From assembly GCA_037176705.1 (NCBI GenBank), contig CM073897.1:40984488-41048487 (forward strand): a stretch of DNA of 64,000 bases, in the 5' to 3' direction. Below are positions 34,005-45,614 of the stretch, piece after piece. Position numbers and translations under genes: made by a program. Each line of letters starts with the position of its first letter. The first letter of the stretch is position 1. The notes beneath the pieces were generated by a model, which was not told the origin of the DNA, searched no databases, and worked only from the letters and a program-made list of their open reading frames with translations. Source of the DNA: Molossus alvarezi. Lineage: Eukaryota; Chordata; Mammalia; Chiroptera; Molossidae.

Positions 34005-34705
34005 TCGGTTCCTAGCATGTCCTGTGGCTGAGTCTGCTTGAATTACAGGATTAGCTGAAAGGAACATTCTCACCAGCCTGATCAGCGAGAGACCCGGGGG
34101 GCTGAGGTTGGCTCCATTCAGCAGACTTGCATTGTGTTCATTAGAAAGGCACCAACCCCTGGGAGGCACTGCAAACCTCATTCTCTCCCAAAGAATTTGA
34201 TATTCATGCTGCCACATCCAAAGGTTGGGGCAGCTATTATGTATTAAAATGTGTCATTTTAAATTGCCTTTTTTTTTTTTTTTTTTTGCCTGCACTAGCA
34301 ATATAGATATTGAAATTTCTTCAGAAAGTGCTTATCTCATCAAGACTAAAATTATACTATATGAAATACTAATTACAGTATTATGAAGAAGGTTGAACTC
34401 TTCTGTGACATCCTGTCTATTAGGAGAATACTAATTTCCTCTCTTTCTTAAGGCAGATAGAGCCATGGCATCCCTGCTTCCTCTATTCCCGACGCCAATT
34501 TCACAGACTGGTGCGTTAAGAGCTTGAATTCTACTCTGGGTCGAAGTTGCCTGCCCCTTTGCATCTGCTTCCAAAAGAGCAGTAGAGATTGAAACCAAAT
34601 AGACCACAGACTGAGTTCTAGTGCAGTGAGAAAGGCGTTGGAAAAGGAGCTCCAACCACTGTCCGGGCAGGCGATTTAGGACAGCAAATGTATTTTAAAC
34701 AAAAT
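34005..34705. other. unassigned stretch with T-run
   Basis: A T-run of about 19 at 34269-34287. Frames at 33972-34217 and 34431-34655 (minus) have no domain. Confidence 0.4.
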
Positions 34706-34709
34706 AAGG

Positions 34710-34803
34710 TAATACTTTCAAAACACTTGTAACATTGCCTGGCCCCGGCTAAACATTCAATAAATAGCAGCTGCTATTCATAGTTTATTATTATTATTAT
34801 TAT
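34710..34803 (+). repeat. MIR 3' end with (ATT)n tail
   Basis: 'aacattgcctggccccggct', 'aaacattcaataaatagcag' and the terminal ATT repeats are the sense MIR 3' end. Confidence 0.75.
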
Positions 34804-34814
34804 TTTATATAAAA

Positions 34815-35060
34815 CAATTCATCACCTAAGACCTTTAAAGCCCATTTGCCAGTATAAATGACTTGTCCGAGATGAGAGCTAGCAAGCTGGAGAGAGTGCT
34901 TGAGCTGGGATCCTAGGATTTTTATTTAGCCATTCATTCACTTAACAAAGATTTGAATGCCTGTTAGGTTCCAGACACTGTCCTAGTGCTGGACACAGAT
35001 AAGTAAGACTCCGTGCCTCTGCTCCGAAAGCTTCCTATCCAAGGGAGAGATGAAGCAGCG
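34815..35060 (-). repeat. MIR and L2 antisense fragments, adjacent
   Basis: 34820-34925 resembles antisense MIR ('aatgacttgtccgagatgag', 'gagctgggatcctagg'). 34926-35060 resembles the antisense L2 3' end ('ccattcattcacttaacaaa', 'ggttccagacactgtcctag', 'gctggacacagataagtaag'). Confidence 0.65.
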
Positions 35061-35064
35061 ACCA

Positions 35065-35590
35065 CCCATCTGGTCAGTGCCACACTGGGGAGCCCAGAGC
35101 ATCTGAGCAAAGCCAGGGCATCCCTGCCTTCCTGCCCCCCAGCAGGGGTGAGAACCATCTGAGGTCGGAGCCCTTTCCAGTCTAGGTGAGATTATCGGGC
35201 TTATCTGGGCCCATGTCTGAAAAACAAGGGTATTGAAATGGTTGATACCCCTGGCCCTCCTTATGCCCAAATGTTCTATTTCAATAAAGAGCTACCTGCC
35301 CAGTGCAGTGCTGTTTCAGAGCGGTTCTGAAATGTTCCAGGAAGGTACCTTGAGCACTGAAGTGTAAGAGAGCGGATTTACTTCTGCATAAAGCAGCATG
35401 AAAGAGACACTAGAGTAGGGGGAATGGGCTTCACCCCCCCCCCCCCCCGAGGACTAGGCCAGCAATATCTTGGCTCGTCAGAGGTTCCTTTGAGGCGTAC
35501 TCCATGACCACGAAACCCTAGGTAGAGAGTCTTGAATTAAAAGATGCTGGGATGAAAAACAGGGTCCTGAGGAGCTTGAGTGTGCTTTGA
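35065..35590. other. unassigned stretch with C15 run
   Basis: A run of 15 C at 35434-35448. Overlapping minus frames at 34964-35270 show no domain. Confidence 0.45.
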
Positions 35591-35594
35591 GCCT

Positions 35595-35815
35595 CCGGTG
35601 ACACAGACGAGGAGCCAATACCAGCCCCACCACTTGTGAACTTAGGGTAGGTTATTAATCTCTCTGGCGCTCAGTTTCTTCACCTCTAAAAAGAGGCTGG
35701 TAATTTGTCAATTTGTCTCACAAAGCCATTGGGCAGCGAGAATGAGTTGCCTGAGTAAGCCTGGTACATTGTAAGTGCTCAGTAAATGTTAATTTCCTTT
35801 ACTTCTCTAGCAAAC
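35595..35815 (+). repeat. MIR SINE, sense
   Basis: 'ccaccacttgtgaacttagg', 'gcgctcagtttcttcacctc', 'taaaaagaggctggtaattt' and 'taagtgctcagtaaatgtta' follow sense MIR to its end. Confidence 0.85.
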
Positions 35816-35819
35816 AGAA

Positions 35820-36560
35820 GCATGGGCAAAGGTTTTAAGGGGACTCCTTCCGAGATTTTGCTTTTTATTTATGACATCTTTATTATTTTGAGCATTTAAT
35901 TTGTGTCTGATTTGCCAGAAATCAAAATAAATCATCCAAAAAAGAGAAACTATTCTGGCATGTACCCAGATGGACAGCAACAACGAGGAATTTTAGGGTG
36001 TTTGTTCCACCAGCCTTTACGGACTTAGTTCCCATTGCAGAGACATTCCGATTGTGGAAGATTTATTTAAACTCAGAAATGCTCAATGAACTGTGAAGTC
36101 ACTGCTTCTGTGCACATACTGCACAGCTCGCGTAGTGTGAACCGACTGAAGGAAACCCTTGTTCAAGGACCACGTTTTATTGTAGTATAATTTTCTGTTT
36201 CTCAAATATGGAGCATTTTTATTTTACTGTTTCTGAATTTATTTTTATTTTCATAAAATTGTGATGTGGACAAGTGGGCATGATTTAAAAATTTAAATAG
36301 AAATGAGAAGATTAAAATGAATAACAAAAATTATACCTTGTCTCACCTCTCCCCCAACTTTGGGACACACACAGATTTGAGGCATCAACCTGTCTGTATT
36401 CATTGGTATTGATCTCTAAATAAAGCATCTAAATAAATTGCTTATATTATCATTTCTTGATTTATCCATTTTAGACATTTTTACTTCTGTTATAGTAGAT
36501 ATGGTTTTCACTTTCTTACCTATATATTTCTCCCTTTTCATTCTCCAAAATTAGTTTTAT
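35820..36560. other. unassigned AT-rich stretch
   Basis: No gene and no repeat I can name with confidence. Confidence 0.4.
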
Positions 36561-36565
36561 TATAA

Positions 36566-36612
36566 TTTTTTTTAAATCAAACCTTTAAATCAAAGGTTTG
36601 ATTTAAAAAAAA
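36566..36612. repeat. perfect hairpin, 21-bp arms, 5-nt loop
   Basis: Left arm 36566-36586 (T8 then aaatcaaaccttt), loop aaatc, right arm 36592-36612 (aaaggtttgattt then A8). All 21 pairs match. No target-site duplication is evident at its edges. Confidence 0.95.
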
Positions 36613-36819
36613 AATAGTACAATGAGTAAATATTGTCTATTGCCATTTCAAATTGTATATTATTATTCACTTTTTAGATGTTATTTTAATAAGTTACCAT
36701 TTTTATTTATGAATTTTCTATATATGTATCCAATTATTCAGATATACTTCAACAGATTTTTCAATTACCAAACTTATTACATAAAAATAAAATAATGTAT
36801 GACCCTCTTCTATATGGGG

Positions 36820-38640
36820 CCTCCTAAGTCTTCCTGCACCCTCCTCCTCAGGGAGATACCCCATTTCCCTGAATCATAGACATTATTTTAATTTAATTCT
36901 TTTCCTGAAATGCACCCTTGAATTACTAGAGGATACTTGTAGCTATCAAATCACTTCCTAATAAGGAATCTATTTTAATTCTATCCTTATACCTGATTGA
37001 AAATGTGTCTGGGGATAGACAACCAGGATAAAAATCATGTTTCTTTAGCAGCTTGAAAACATTGCCGAGTGGATTTTAGAGTTCATTATTGCTATTGAAA
37101 AGTCCGATCCCATTCTGACTCCTGATCACCTGGGGGCGAATTGCTCTTTGTTCTCCACAGAAGCTCCTTCAGAACTTGTCTTTATTCCTCGTGGTCTTGA
37201 TGTATTTATTCCTTCCCCTTATGAGTATGGGCACTCTGGCCCAACTCTGGAGACATGTTCTCCACTTATGTGACACTGTCTATAATTTTATTTCTGATTA
37301 ATTTTTCTTCATTGACAAAGTAAAAAAACAACAACCCTGACTTATTTTTTCACACTGTAACAACAAGGACAACACTCAGGTTTGAGATTAGAGGGCCTCA
37401 GCAGGATTTTTTGCCTTGCTTTTATAGGAAGTAGTGGACAAGTTTCAGGCAAGCTGATTTACAGTTAATATTGTGTTATTTTTTTAATCACTGGATGTCT
37501 TAGTCAGCTGAACAGGAACTTTTTATCTCTGTTTCTACCTACTTCCAGGAAAACAAACTCCTAACCTTGACTAAATATCTATTTGTTAGATGTTAGATAT
37601 CCCCTTATTTTCTATCCTAATTTTCCAAATTTACTCTTTAGTATAACTTTAGGGGGGAATTTTTGAAACGTTTCTTAAAGTTTATAATATTTTAAACAAT
37701 GATACTTTAATTTTCTAGAATTTTTTTCCTCCAACTATTATACATGCAACACTCATTTCATAAATGCCCTGTCATTTCTGTCTCTTGAAATTTTCTCCAG
37801 CTTCTGTTTCTTTGGAGTTCCATTTATATTCTCGCTCTGTCTAGCTCTGTCTCTCCTTATACTGAAGGCATTCCTTCAGTAGATGCTCACTTATATTGAA
37901 ATAGGAGGCACTGAAAAGCAGATTGGAGACTCTCGGGGTGGGGAGAAGGAACCTGGGTAAGACTTTGCTTTGACTCTTGGGCGTCACTTCGGGGAAATGA
38001 GATGGCAAACAGCTCTCCCCCATATGTTTTTATCTGAATGTTTTATCCTTGGCTTCCTCCTTTACTTTTCTCCAGAGAGGAACTCTCCAGCCTCTAGCTT
38101 TGGAGAGAGACACCCTGTTCCTTGCATTGAGAAGCAGTAAAAGGAAGGAAGCTGGGGTCTCTCCAATTCAAAATACAGACTGTTGCTGCATCTCCTCGTC
38201 CCTGGGGTGCAGAAGTCCAAAGCTTCCAAGGTGTATTTCCCTAGAGTGACCTCTGGTTGTTTGAAAGTGAAGAGATGGAAGGAGAAGGGAGAGGGAAAGG
38301 AAATAACCCCTGCTCACAGGAATACAGAAGGTGGAAGGCGATAGGAAGAGTAACGCTTTGCACACCATTTGAACCTGGCCCTTACTCTCAATCCTCTCTT
38401 CATGGACACCTTCCTAGGTTCTGCAAACTGCAAGCCTTTCTGGGGCTTTTAGGGGGGATCTTCTGGGTCCTCCTTGCTGTGGCCCTCTCCGGGTCTAGAG
38501 GTTCTTCTGACTCCTGTTCACCTATGCCATCTGTCACTTCCCCATCTACTTCCACATTTCAAAAAGTTTACAGAAATCCCCTGTCTGCTCCTGTCTTCTC
38601 TTCATTCTCTTTGTAATGTTGCTTTTTGATAACTACTAAA
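36820..38640 (-). repeat. ancient L1-like LINE, antisense
   Basis: Pieces in order resemble a known antisense LINE block: 'ttattgctattgaaaagtcc', 'cccattctgactcctgatca', 'ctgtttctttggagttccat', 'agatgctcacttatattgaa' and 'ggaggcactgaaaagcagat'. Very diverged, family uncertain. The 119-codon plus frame at 38257-38616 and the minus frames have no domain. Confidence 0.5.
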
Positions 38641-38864
38641 AAATTCCTTTAATTTTATTTTAAAAGGATTTTGGGAAAGAGAGAAAATAAATGTGTGTAG
38701 TCATTCCATTCTATTACAACTGAATTCAAATATGACATTTATGATCTACTTACTTTTGCCTTTTCATCCTTAAAGACATATTTAATAGTCATTGAGTTAC
38801 TACCATTATAATAAAATTATAAGAACAACATTAATAACTTTCATTCTTGAAGTAATACAGTATT

Positions 38865-39045
38865 TTAGAATTTTAGAAGCCTTTCCGTATTTAATTATTC
38901 ATGCGAAGTAGATGTTTTTAGCCCCATATTATACAAGATATAGAGGTTAATAGAGTTTAAATAATATGTCTATGGTCACATATTGAGTTGTTAAAGGGCC
39001 TAAAACTGGAACCCCAAGTTCCTGACCTTTACCCTGATGCTCTTT
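38865..39045 (-). repeat. MIR SINE, antisense
   Basis: 'cctttccgtatttaattatt', 'gatatagaggttaatagagt' and 'ctatggtcacatattgagtt', then 'ctggaaccccaagttcctga', fit antisense MIR. Confidence 0.65.
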
Positions 39046-39049
39046 TTAG

Positions 39050-39535
39050 GATATTATAAAAGCATTGTGCTAAGAACTTTGTGTGAGGTGTAAGTATGAA
39101 TAAGACATAAATTTTGCCCTCAAGAAGCTCTCAATCTAAGAAGAAGAGACTCAGATGATATTTTAATTTTATTATAAAAAGAATGAAATAAGTGTTTTTA
39201 CATTAGTTGGCTGTGCTTCTAAGATAGATAAAATGCTCAGAGAATGAAAAAGAAAAAAGTCTGATTCTAATGAGAAAGATCCAAGAAAGTAGGCATTTGA
39301 GCTCCTACTATGAAGGAAGGGTCCCCTGTGTACAGGAGGTAGAGGAGGGCTTTCCTGGGTGGGAGGAAAGAATAAGCAAGGACATGGCGGGGAGCAATCC
39401 TCCGCACATTCATGAAACACACAAGGGAGTTGAGGAAGAAGAGAGGTGGAGAGGGAATTTAGAGCAATATCATATAAGTCCTGAAGGTCTTGCTAAGAAA
39501 TTCAGAACTGATTAATTTCAAAGAACAGAGAGAGA
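39050..39535 (-). repeat. L2 LINE, antisense
   Basis: 'gtaagtatgaataagacata', 'gccctcaagaagctctcaat' and 'ggagggctttcctgggtggg', then 'aagcaaggacatggcggg', follow antisense L2. Frames at 39172-39515 lie inside it. Confidence 0.7.
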
Positions 39536-39880
39536 GAGAGAGTAACTAGAATGACATAAAAATATGATTGCTTTTCCTGTTTTTCTACCAATTATTTTTT
39601 CCAAATGATTTCACACTTTCAAGATACAGACTTAATTTTGAGAACTTACTAAGGAAGAATTGGAGGCCTTTGCCCCTAAGGTGGCTTCCTCATGCTTAGA
39701 GCTGTGAGTAATGTCAATAGACTGGGAAGGTAAGAGGGGAGGAGTCTTAATGACTTCCCTTGCATGCACACATTCCAAAGTTAAAATACTTAGGCCCAGG
39801 GAACTTTTAAGCTGTAATTTCTTTCATATTCATCAAAATACATAATTCCTACTTCTGCAACCACAACAGTGTATCTTTTT

Positions 39881-39919
39881 ATAATATAATATAATATAAT
39901 ATAATATAATATAATATAA
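39881..39919. repeat. (ATAAT)n pentanucleotide microsatellite
   Basis: About eight pentamer units, visible directly. Confidence 0.97.
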
Positions 39920-39924
39920 CCATT

Positions 39925-40525
39925 AGGATTAGGTTTCTGAACAACTATGGAAGGATGGTTCATACTACAAGAACTTAAGACATTTTGGGGAAAAAAAAGA
40001 GTTAGTGAGAAGGAAATCAGGAGTAAAACCTATGAAAGACTTGATGTTTACTAAAATAAAACAGTAATGACAGAACACTCAATATAAATAGCACTCATGA
40101 TATTTTATGTATTCTAAATGAGAAATAATGGCTCTGTGCAATTAATTTTCATTTGCTACCTCATGACCGTTGGGGTTTTGCTCCCCTGCGGTTTCTGTAA
40201 TAGCCCTGTACGTTTGCTTTGTGGACACCGTGCAAAGCTAGAGGCATTTACTTCTGTGTTGTTCCTCCACACACATATGTCATTTTGTTATTATGACCAG
40301 AATATTTGAATGTCTCTCCTCACAGTTATTCCAAAACACCTGAGAACTGTGACTACTTCAGAAAGTTCTGAGTGGTCACTGGGCATACTTCAGAGAACCC
40401 GGGTTGTGTTTTGAGCTCAGCTCCTGAGAAATTCTGATCAAAGTATGTTCTTAGGCTTTCTTAGGTCTTCCCAGCTGTTTCTTTGTTCACAAGTATTCCT
40501 GTTTTCTTTCTCTCTCCCAAGACTT
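39925..40525. other. unassigned stretch
   Basis: No named repeat. The 63-codon frame at 40118-40309 has no features. Confidence 0.4.
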
Positions 40526-40530
40526 TATCA

Positions 40531-40537
40531 CAACACA

Positions 40538-40582
<45 letters not shown>
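40531..40582. repeat. (CA)n microsatellite
   Basis: About 25 CA units. The His-Thr and Val-Cys repeats in overlapping frames come from it. Confidence 0.97.
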
Positions 40583-40584
<2 letters not shown>

Positions 40585-41780
40585 CTACTCTTACTCTGTG
40601 TTGCCTCACTTTGATATTTCTGATCGTTATTTCATTCTCTTCTGATGACCCTAAAGAGTAGGGTTCACTACACTCCCAAGTCTTGAACTGAAACACGTGT
40701 GGTTTCTGTAAAGGTTTGCAAAAGCCATTCCTTCACAGAAAATCTTCATGGAGGAAAAGTTGTCACTGGTAATAATATTCCCATCTCAACTCCCCACACC
40801 CTGGCAACTCAATCACTCCTGGAACATTAGGACTAGCCCCCCCCCCACCCCCCAATGCTTTATTTGCTTGAAAAACACCCACACCACCCCTTTCAGCAGA
40901 CTGAGATCAGCCTCGAAGGAGAAATGCCATTCTTTCCATCTCCATAGGTGAGGAGCTCATTCAGCTCATTGGAGTTGAATGCGCAGGCTTCATGGTGAAG
41001 TCAGAAGAGGTGGCTTCATAGTTCATCTCAGTAGGGTTGGCCTTCAGTCTAGTTCCCTCCGGAACCAGCTACATCACCAACCTAGAAAACAAATGAGATC
41101 CAGATCTCCAGAGTCTCGCAGGAAAGAGCACCTTCTAGGCACTCAGTAAATACACACTCAAAAAACATGCACTTCCTTCTGACTGATTCTGAAAGATGAA
41201 GAAGCACCCAGAAATGGCATTGTCTACTGTGCATCAGCAGAGAAATACGAACCCTGGGAATTTTAAAGAGAAGAACGTTAATGAATAATCCAGGGGAATT
41301 TGCCTCCCTACTTATATATCCTCTACACATCCCCTTTCGAATTAGGGGGGGAAAGGAAAAAACAATGATAGTTCATTAATGATGTTTTCGAAGCTCTTTC
41401 AATATGTGGTATCACTGCACCAAACCACAGGTCTATGAGTAAGAAGAAAAGATGAAGATTCCCTTTCTGTGGATGGAGAAACGACATGACTGTGCAGGAT
41501 GCTAACAACACGCATGCGCACAGCGGCACCTCGGTTCTGCCGCCTCAGCTGTAGGATGCGGTCGTGGCTCAGACGCTGGGCCGTTGATCGGAGTGAGCAG
41601 CAGCTTAACATTCATTTGTCTTGAGTCACCTCCACACAGTGTGAGACAAGATCTAAATAAGGTCAAGCCAGGGCCTTAAGAAATTAGCAAGATTTCTTTC
41701 CCTTTACTAGCTTACCTACTGAATTGTTTATTTGTATTTTTACTGAGGTGTAATTTACATAGTGCTGAAGTGCATAGTCG
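40585..41780. other. unassigned stretch
   Basis: Small frames on both strands (for example 41082-41330 and 41399-41611 minus) without domains. A short CG-containing patch at 41505-41590 is too small to call a CpG island. Confidence 0.4.
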
Positions 41781-41790
41781 CATCATTTTG

Positions 41791-41991
41791 TTTTTTGTCT
41801 TTGGTTTTTTTAATGTTTCTATTGATTTTTTAGAGAGAGAGGAAAGGAGGGGAGATAGAAACATCGATGTGAGAGAGACATCCCCTGACTGGGGATGGAG
41901 CCTGCAACCCAGGCATGTGTACCGACCAGGAATTGAACCCGGACCTCTCAGTCCATGGGACAATGCTCGATCCACACCAGCCAGGCTAGTT
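41791..41991 (-). mobile_element. VES-type bat SINE (variant head), minus strand
   Basis: On the minus strand 'cctggctggtgtggatcgag' is followed by 'gggttcaattcctggtcggt' and the body 'ctctcacatcgatgtttcta', ending in A-rich sequence. Target-site duplication: 'gcatcattttg' (41780-41790) versus 'gaatcattttg' (41992-42002). The head lacks the usual 'ggctcag' wording. Confidence 0.9.
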
Positions 41992-42004
41992 GAATCATTT
42001 TGGA

Positions 42005-43115
42005 CAAACACATGCCACCATGTAACTCCCAGCCCTACCAAGATATAGGACATTTCCATCACACCAGCAAGGACCCTTCTGACCCTTCCCAGCCCACACT
42101 CCCATCTCCACTGGCTTTATTTGAATGGCTTTGTGATTCTAAAGAGCCAAGATAACACTTTTCATTATTTTCTTACAGCAGGTAGATGACTCCAGGAAGT
42201 TTATCATCAGTCTCTAAAAGTACCCTGTAAGCTGTACCTCTACCTTTTCCTCTTAGACAAATTTGCTCTAAATATATTAAGATCCTTCCCATAATTATTT
42301 TTCTACCCAGCTCGATATAATGCATGAATGGAAAAAGATATATTGTATGGTTTCATAGGAAAATCACTCACTGAATATGAGTAAACATGATGTCTCTGTA
42401 TATGAAGAGCTACTTACCCATCCTTACGTTGGGTGCACTGCGTAAACAGACAAAGTAGTTAGTGTTGGCTCTCCAGAATTGTTAGATTTTTTAAAAATAA
42501 TCTTTAATTTGGTTTGGTGTTAACCCCTCATTGTCTTGGTCCTATTTTCTCAATTATATTTTCAAAAACCTTCCAGCAGAAACAGTGGGTGAAAAAATTC
42601 TATGGTTAAAGACTGACTACCACTTTGAGATGGTTTTCTTCCATGGGAAATACTCCTGAAGGTTTAGAATTGTTGATGATGTTCTTATTGAAAATGTTTT
42701 CTTAAGTAAAAGATGAGGCAAACGTAGCTTTACAGTTGTGAAGATGCAAAACAGAGTTTATTCTTGTATTGTTATTTTTTAATTATTGTATTATTTTCCA
42801 TGCAAGCAGACAGCTGCAAACCTACTTTTGCCCACCCTGTATGCGTCTCAAGCATTGGTTATTCAGATGGATTACTAGATTTTGAAAGGTATTTGGTCAG
42901 AGGATAAAATCTAGATTTTCTTTTCTTTATCCATGTTTTATCTTATTATAAATGTCTTATAAAATATGATACTAGTGCCCAGATGAACAAGTACGCACCT
43001 GGGTCAGTAAAAATCCCTCACTTTAACCAGAACTGAAGAAGCATGTGCCATCAGCTGAAGGTTTAGGATTACCACCTCCAAAGCAAATGAACTTCATTAG
43101 ACTATAAATAATTCC
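42005..43115. other. unassigned stretch
   Basis: AT-rich. 'ctgcaaacctacttttgccc' near 42810 hints at an old repeat. No gene. Confidence 0.4.
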
Positions 43116-43119
43116 AGCA

Positions 43120-43225
43120 ATTATAGCTGTGTTATTTATAGTTGTGCTCCAAGAGCCTAATGCAGTGTCTGGCACAGAGGTGATCAACATACATTGACTA
43201 AATAAATGAATAATCAGGGACAAAA
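43120..43225 (+). repeat. L2 3' tail, sense
   Basis: 'ctaatgcagtgtctggcaca', then 'attgactaaataaatgaata', is the sense L2 3' end. Confidence 0.65.
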
Positions 43226-43454
43226 GTGGTTCCCATCCAGCTTTGTGCCCCTGTCATCCAGCATGATACATGGTACATACAATCTACTCAAGACCTTATC
43301 CTTGGATAGAATTATCCACAGTTAAATGGTAAAGAGCTAAGGAGGCATAACAAAATTATCTGAAGCCACATCTCAGAGAGTGGGTTCAAGATGGTATAGA
43401 ATCTTTTTATTTAGGTCACTAACTATACATGAGGTTTTGCAGACCCAGAAAGAG

Positions 43455-43615
43455 AATAAGGATATAGTGTGACAAATGTTGGATTTAGAGGGTTCTCTGT
43501 CACCTGTTGTCTATGAGCAAGTCTCTCAGCTTTGAGACTCGTGATTTCATCTATAAAGTGAGAATATAACACCTCACCAAGTTCCAAAGATAAAATGAAA
43601 CCTTTTATGGGAAAG
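43455..43615 (+). repeat. MIR SINE, sense, diverged
   Basis: 'tgagcaagtctctcagcttt', then 'gatttcatctataaagtgag', fits the sense MIR core. Confidence 0.55.
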
Positions 43616-43619
43616 TTTC

Positions 43620-44345
43620 TGCATAATACTCGACCCAGTTGTTGGGACCCTTCCTTTTGCTGTTCTCTTCTTAAGGAGTGACTTTCTTCAAGATGTGGAA
43701 TACTTGGGAGATTATGAAGAGTCAGGCTGAAGGTAACTCCCTCCACCTTGATATATGTTCTCAGTCTGTGGCTTCTAGTTGTATTTGCTTATGGACAAAT
43801 GTGAGTTATTGCTCCTATTGCCCTGCCGAGCGGTTGCTGCTATGCTACAGCAAGCTGGACTCTGAATGTGCTCCCAGCCAAGTTTACCCTGGGTTCCCTC
43901 CTCAAACTGTAGAGTTTCTGACTATGGGAACCCTCAAGCACAGCATCCATCTAAATCCCAGGCTTAATGTTTTAGGCATGTCAACATAAGATTTGGTAAG
44001 ATGATTACTGAAATGAAAGTTGAGACCATATGCCCCCTAAACCCCTGACCAAACCAAGGACCCACTTTTGATAAAGACCTGGCTACTTCACAATCAGCAA
44101 GGGAACTCTGACCATATCCATTCCATAGATATTCTTAGGTACTCAGAATTAGAAGGTAGTACCTTTCAACCACGGTCCTGAGTGGAGGGTGGAGACAAGT
44201 TGGGGACAGTGCTGCAATTTCAAAAACACTAGCAGATTCCAAAGGTCTGTTGTGAATGCTTATTCTGGCGAGACAGCAGTTCTCCTGATGATGTTTAATA
44301 GGACACCTCAAGTAAATAAATAAGGGCACTAGCAGTTTGGCTGGG
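43620..44345. other. unassigned stretch
   Basis: Contains the 103-codon plus frame at 43678-43989, with no recognised domain and no promoter or splice context. Confidence 0.4.
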
Positions 44346-44349
44346 TGAA

Positions 44350-44745
44350 CTGGTCTTTCTGGCCTCATTTAACTCAGGTATCTCTCCCGTGACATCCCTC
44401 CAAGAAACTCACTTCCCAGTGACACTGACCACACCTGATGGCCTTGGATCTAAGCTCATCAAATACACCCTCAGCTCCAATATACCCTGTTCTCTTTTGC
44501 CTTCTTAACTTTGCATGTACTAGTCCACAATATAGATTAGTCTTACCATTTTCTCTTCTTAGAGAAATCGAATACTTCCCTCAAGGTTCTCCGTCCTTCC
44601 TCTGAACTCCCACAGACTCTTGGCTTCCTGATAGCTTTGACTTATCTTCTCGTATGGAGAACTTTTGCTTGCATGATATACACACTGGACCATGAACTGA
44701 TTCATAGTAGGTGTTCAATAAATATTTGTAAAATCAATAACAGAG
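44350..44745 (+). repeat. L2 3' region, sense, diverged
   Basis: 'acttccctcaaggttctccg', then 'tcctctgaactcccacagac' and the tail 'gtaggtgttcaataaatatt', fit a sense L2 3' region. Confidence 0.6.
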
Positions 44746-45030
44746 GTTTTGTTAAGTTGGTTTCCAACTTAGGGCATAAAGCAGCATAATGTGCATGTTG
44801 TGGGAAGGGGAAAGAGTAATAAGGGTAGAGAATAGTAAGAAGGTGGTGTTACCTACCTGCCTCTAACTGCATAGGTGTGAGACGGCGATGTGGTGTCTCT
44901 TCTTGTGAGGTATGATACAAATCAGGAATGACATTGATGTTTTAAGCACCATTTACCAAGCTCTTGCTAACTAGCAGTCACTTTGCTTGGTATTTTGACT
45001 CACTTTAAGCTCCTAGTTGCATGGAAATAT

Positions 45031-45192
45031 GCACTTGCCTAGTGGTTTACGATTTCCTAAGTGTATGCACATCCAGGTTCATGGGAGGTGGTGCTGTGTA
45101 GTTGTTAACTATGCACTTGCCTAGGGGTTTATGATTTCCTAAGTGTATGCACATCCGGGTTCATGGGAGGTGGTGTTGTGTAGTTGTTAACT
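45031..45192. repeat. tandem duplication, two units of 82 bp
   Basis: Unit 1 starts 'gcacttgcctagtggtttac' at 45031. Unit 2 starts 'gcacttgcctaggggtttat' at 45113. Both run through 'gtgtatgcacatcc' and 'ttcatgggaggtggtg' to 'gttgttaact'. Only about four substitutions separate them. Confidence 0.97.
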
Positions 45193-45194
45193 CC

Positions 45195-45365
45195 ACAACA
45201 GTGGAGTACCTGCTTGGATCTGAATTCAGTGGTGCTATTTATTTACTTGTAACCTTAGACATGTCTGTTCCCTATTTCTCTGTTTCCTCAACCACAAAAT
45301 GCAGATAGTATGCACCTTATAGGACTGTCATAATGATTATTGGATCCCTAATACATACAACACAC
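45195..45365 (+). repeat. MIR SINE, sense
   Basis: 'ggatctgaattcagtggtgc', 'tctgtttcctcaaccacaaa' and 'atgcagatagtatgcacctt', then 'ggactgtcataatgattatt', match sense MIR. Confidence 0.75.
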
Positions 45366-45424
45366 ATTCTATTTAATTTTGAATCACAGGAAGCACTCAA
45401 AAAAGTTAACATTGATATTAAGAA

Positions 45425-45610
45425 TCTGTTTTGAATTTTACATATAAACCTATGAAACAAGCAGGAGAGATTCTACTCTTCCCCATTTTACAGAGAGAAA
45501 ACTGTAATTGTGCTTACGGGTCTTTCCAAAGGACTAAATTACTACATGAAGGGAAAAATTTGATCCCTGGTTTTCAGATTCTGAATTCAGTCTCTTTCTG
45601 TTATATATTC
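45425..45610 (-). repeat. MIR SINE, antisense, diverged
   Basis: 'cccattttacagagagaaaa', then 'tttgatccctggttttcaga', fits antisense MIR. Confidence 0.55.
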
Positions 45611-45614
45611 CCTA

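Noticed and set aside
45031..45192. CRISPR-like array
   Set aside because: Only two units with no spacers, in mammalian DNA. It is a simple tandem duplication.
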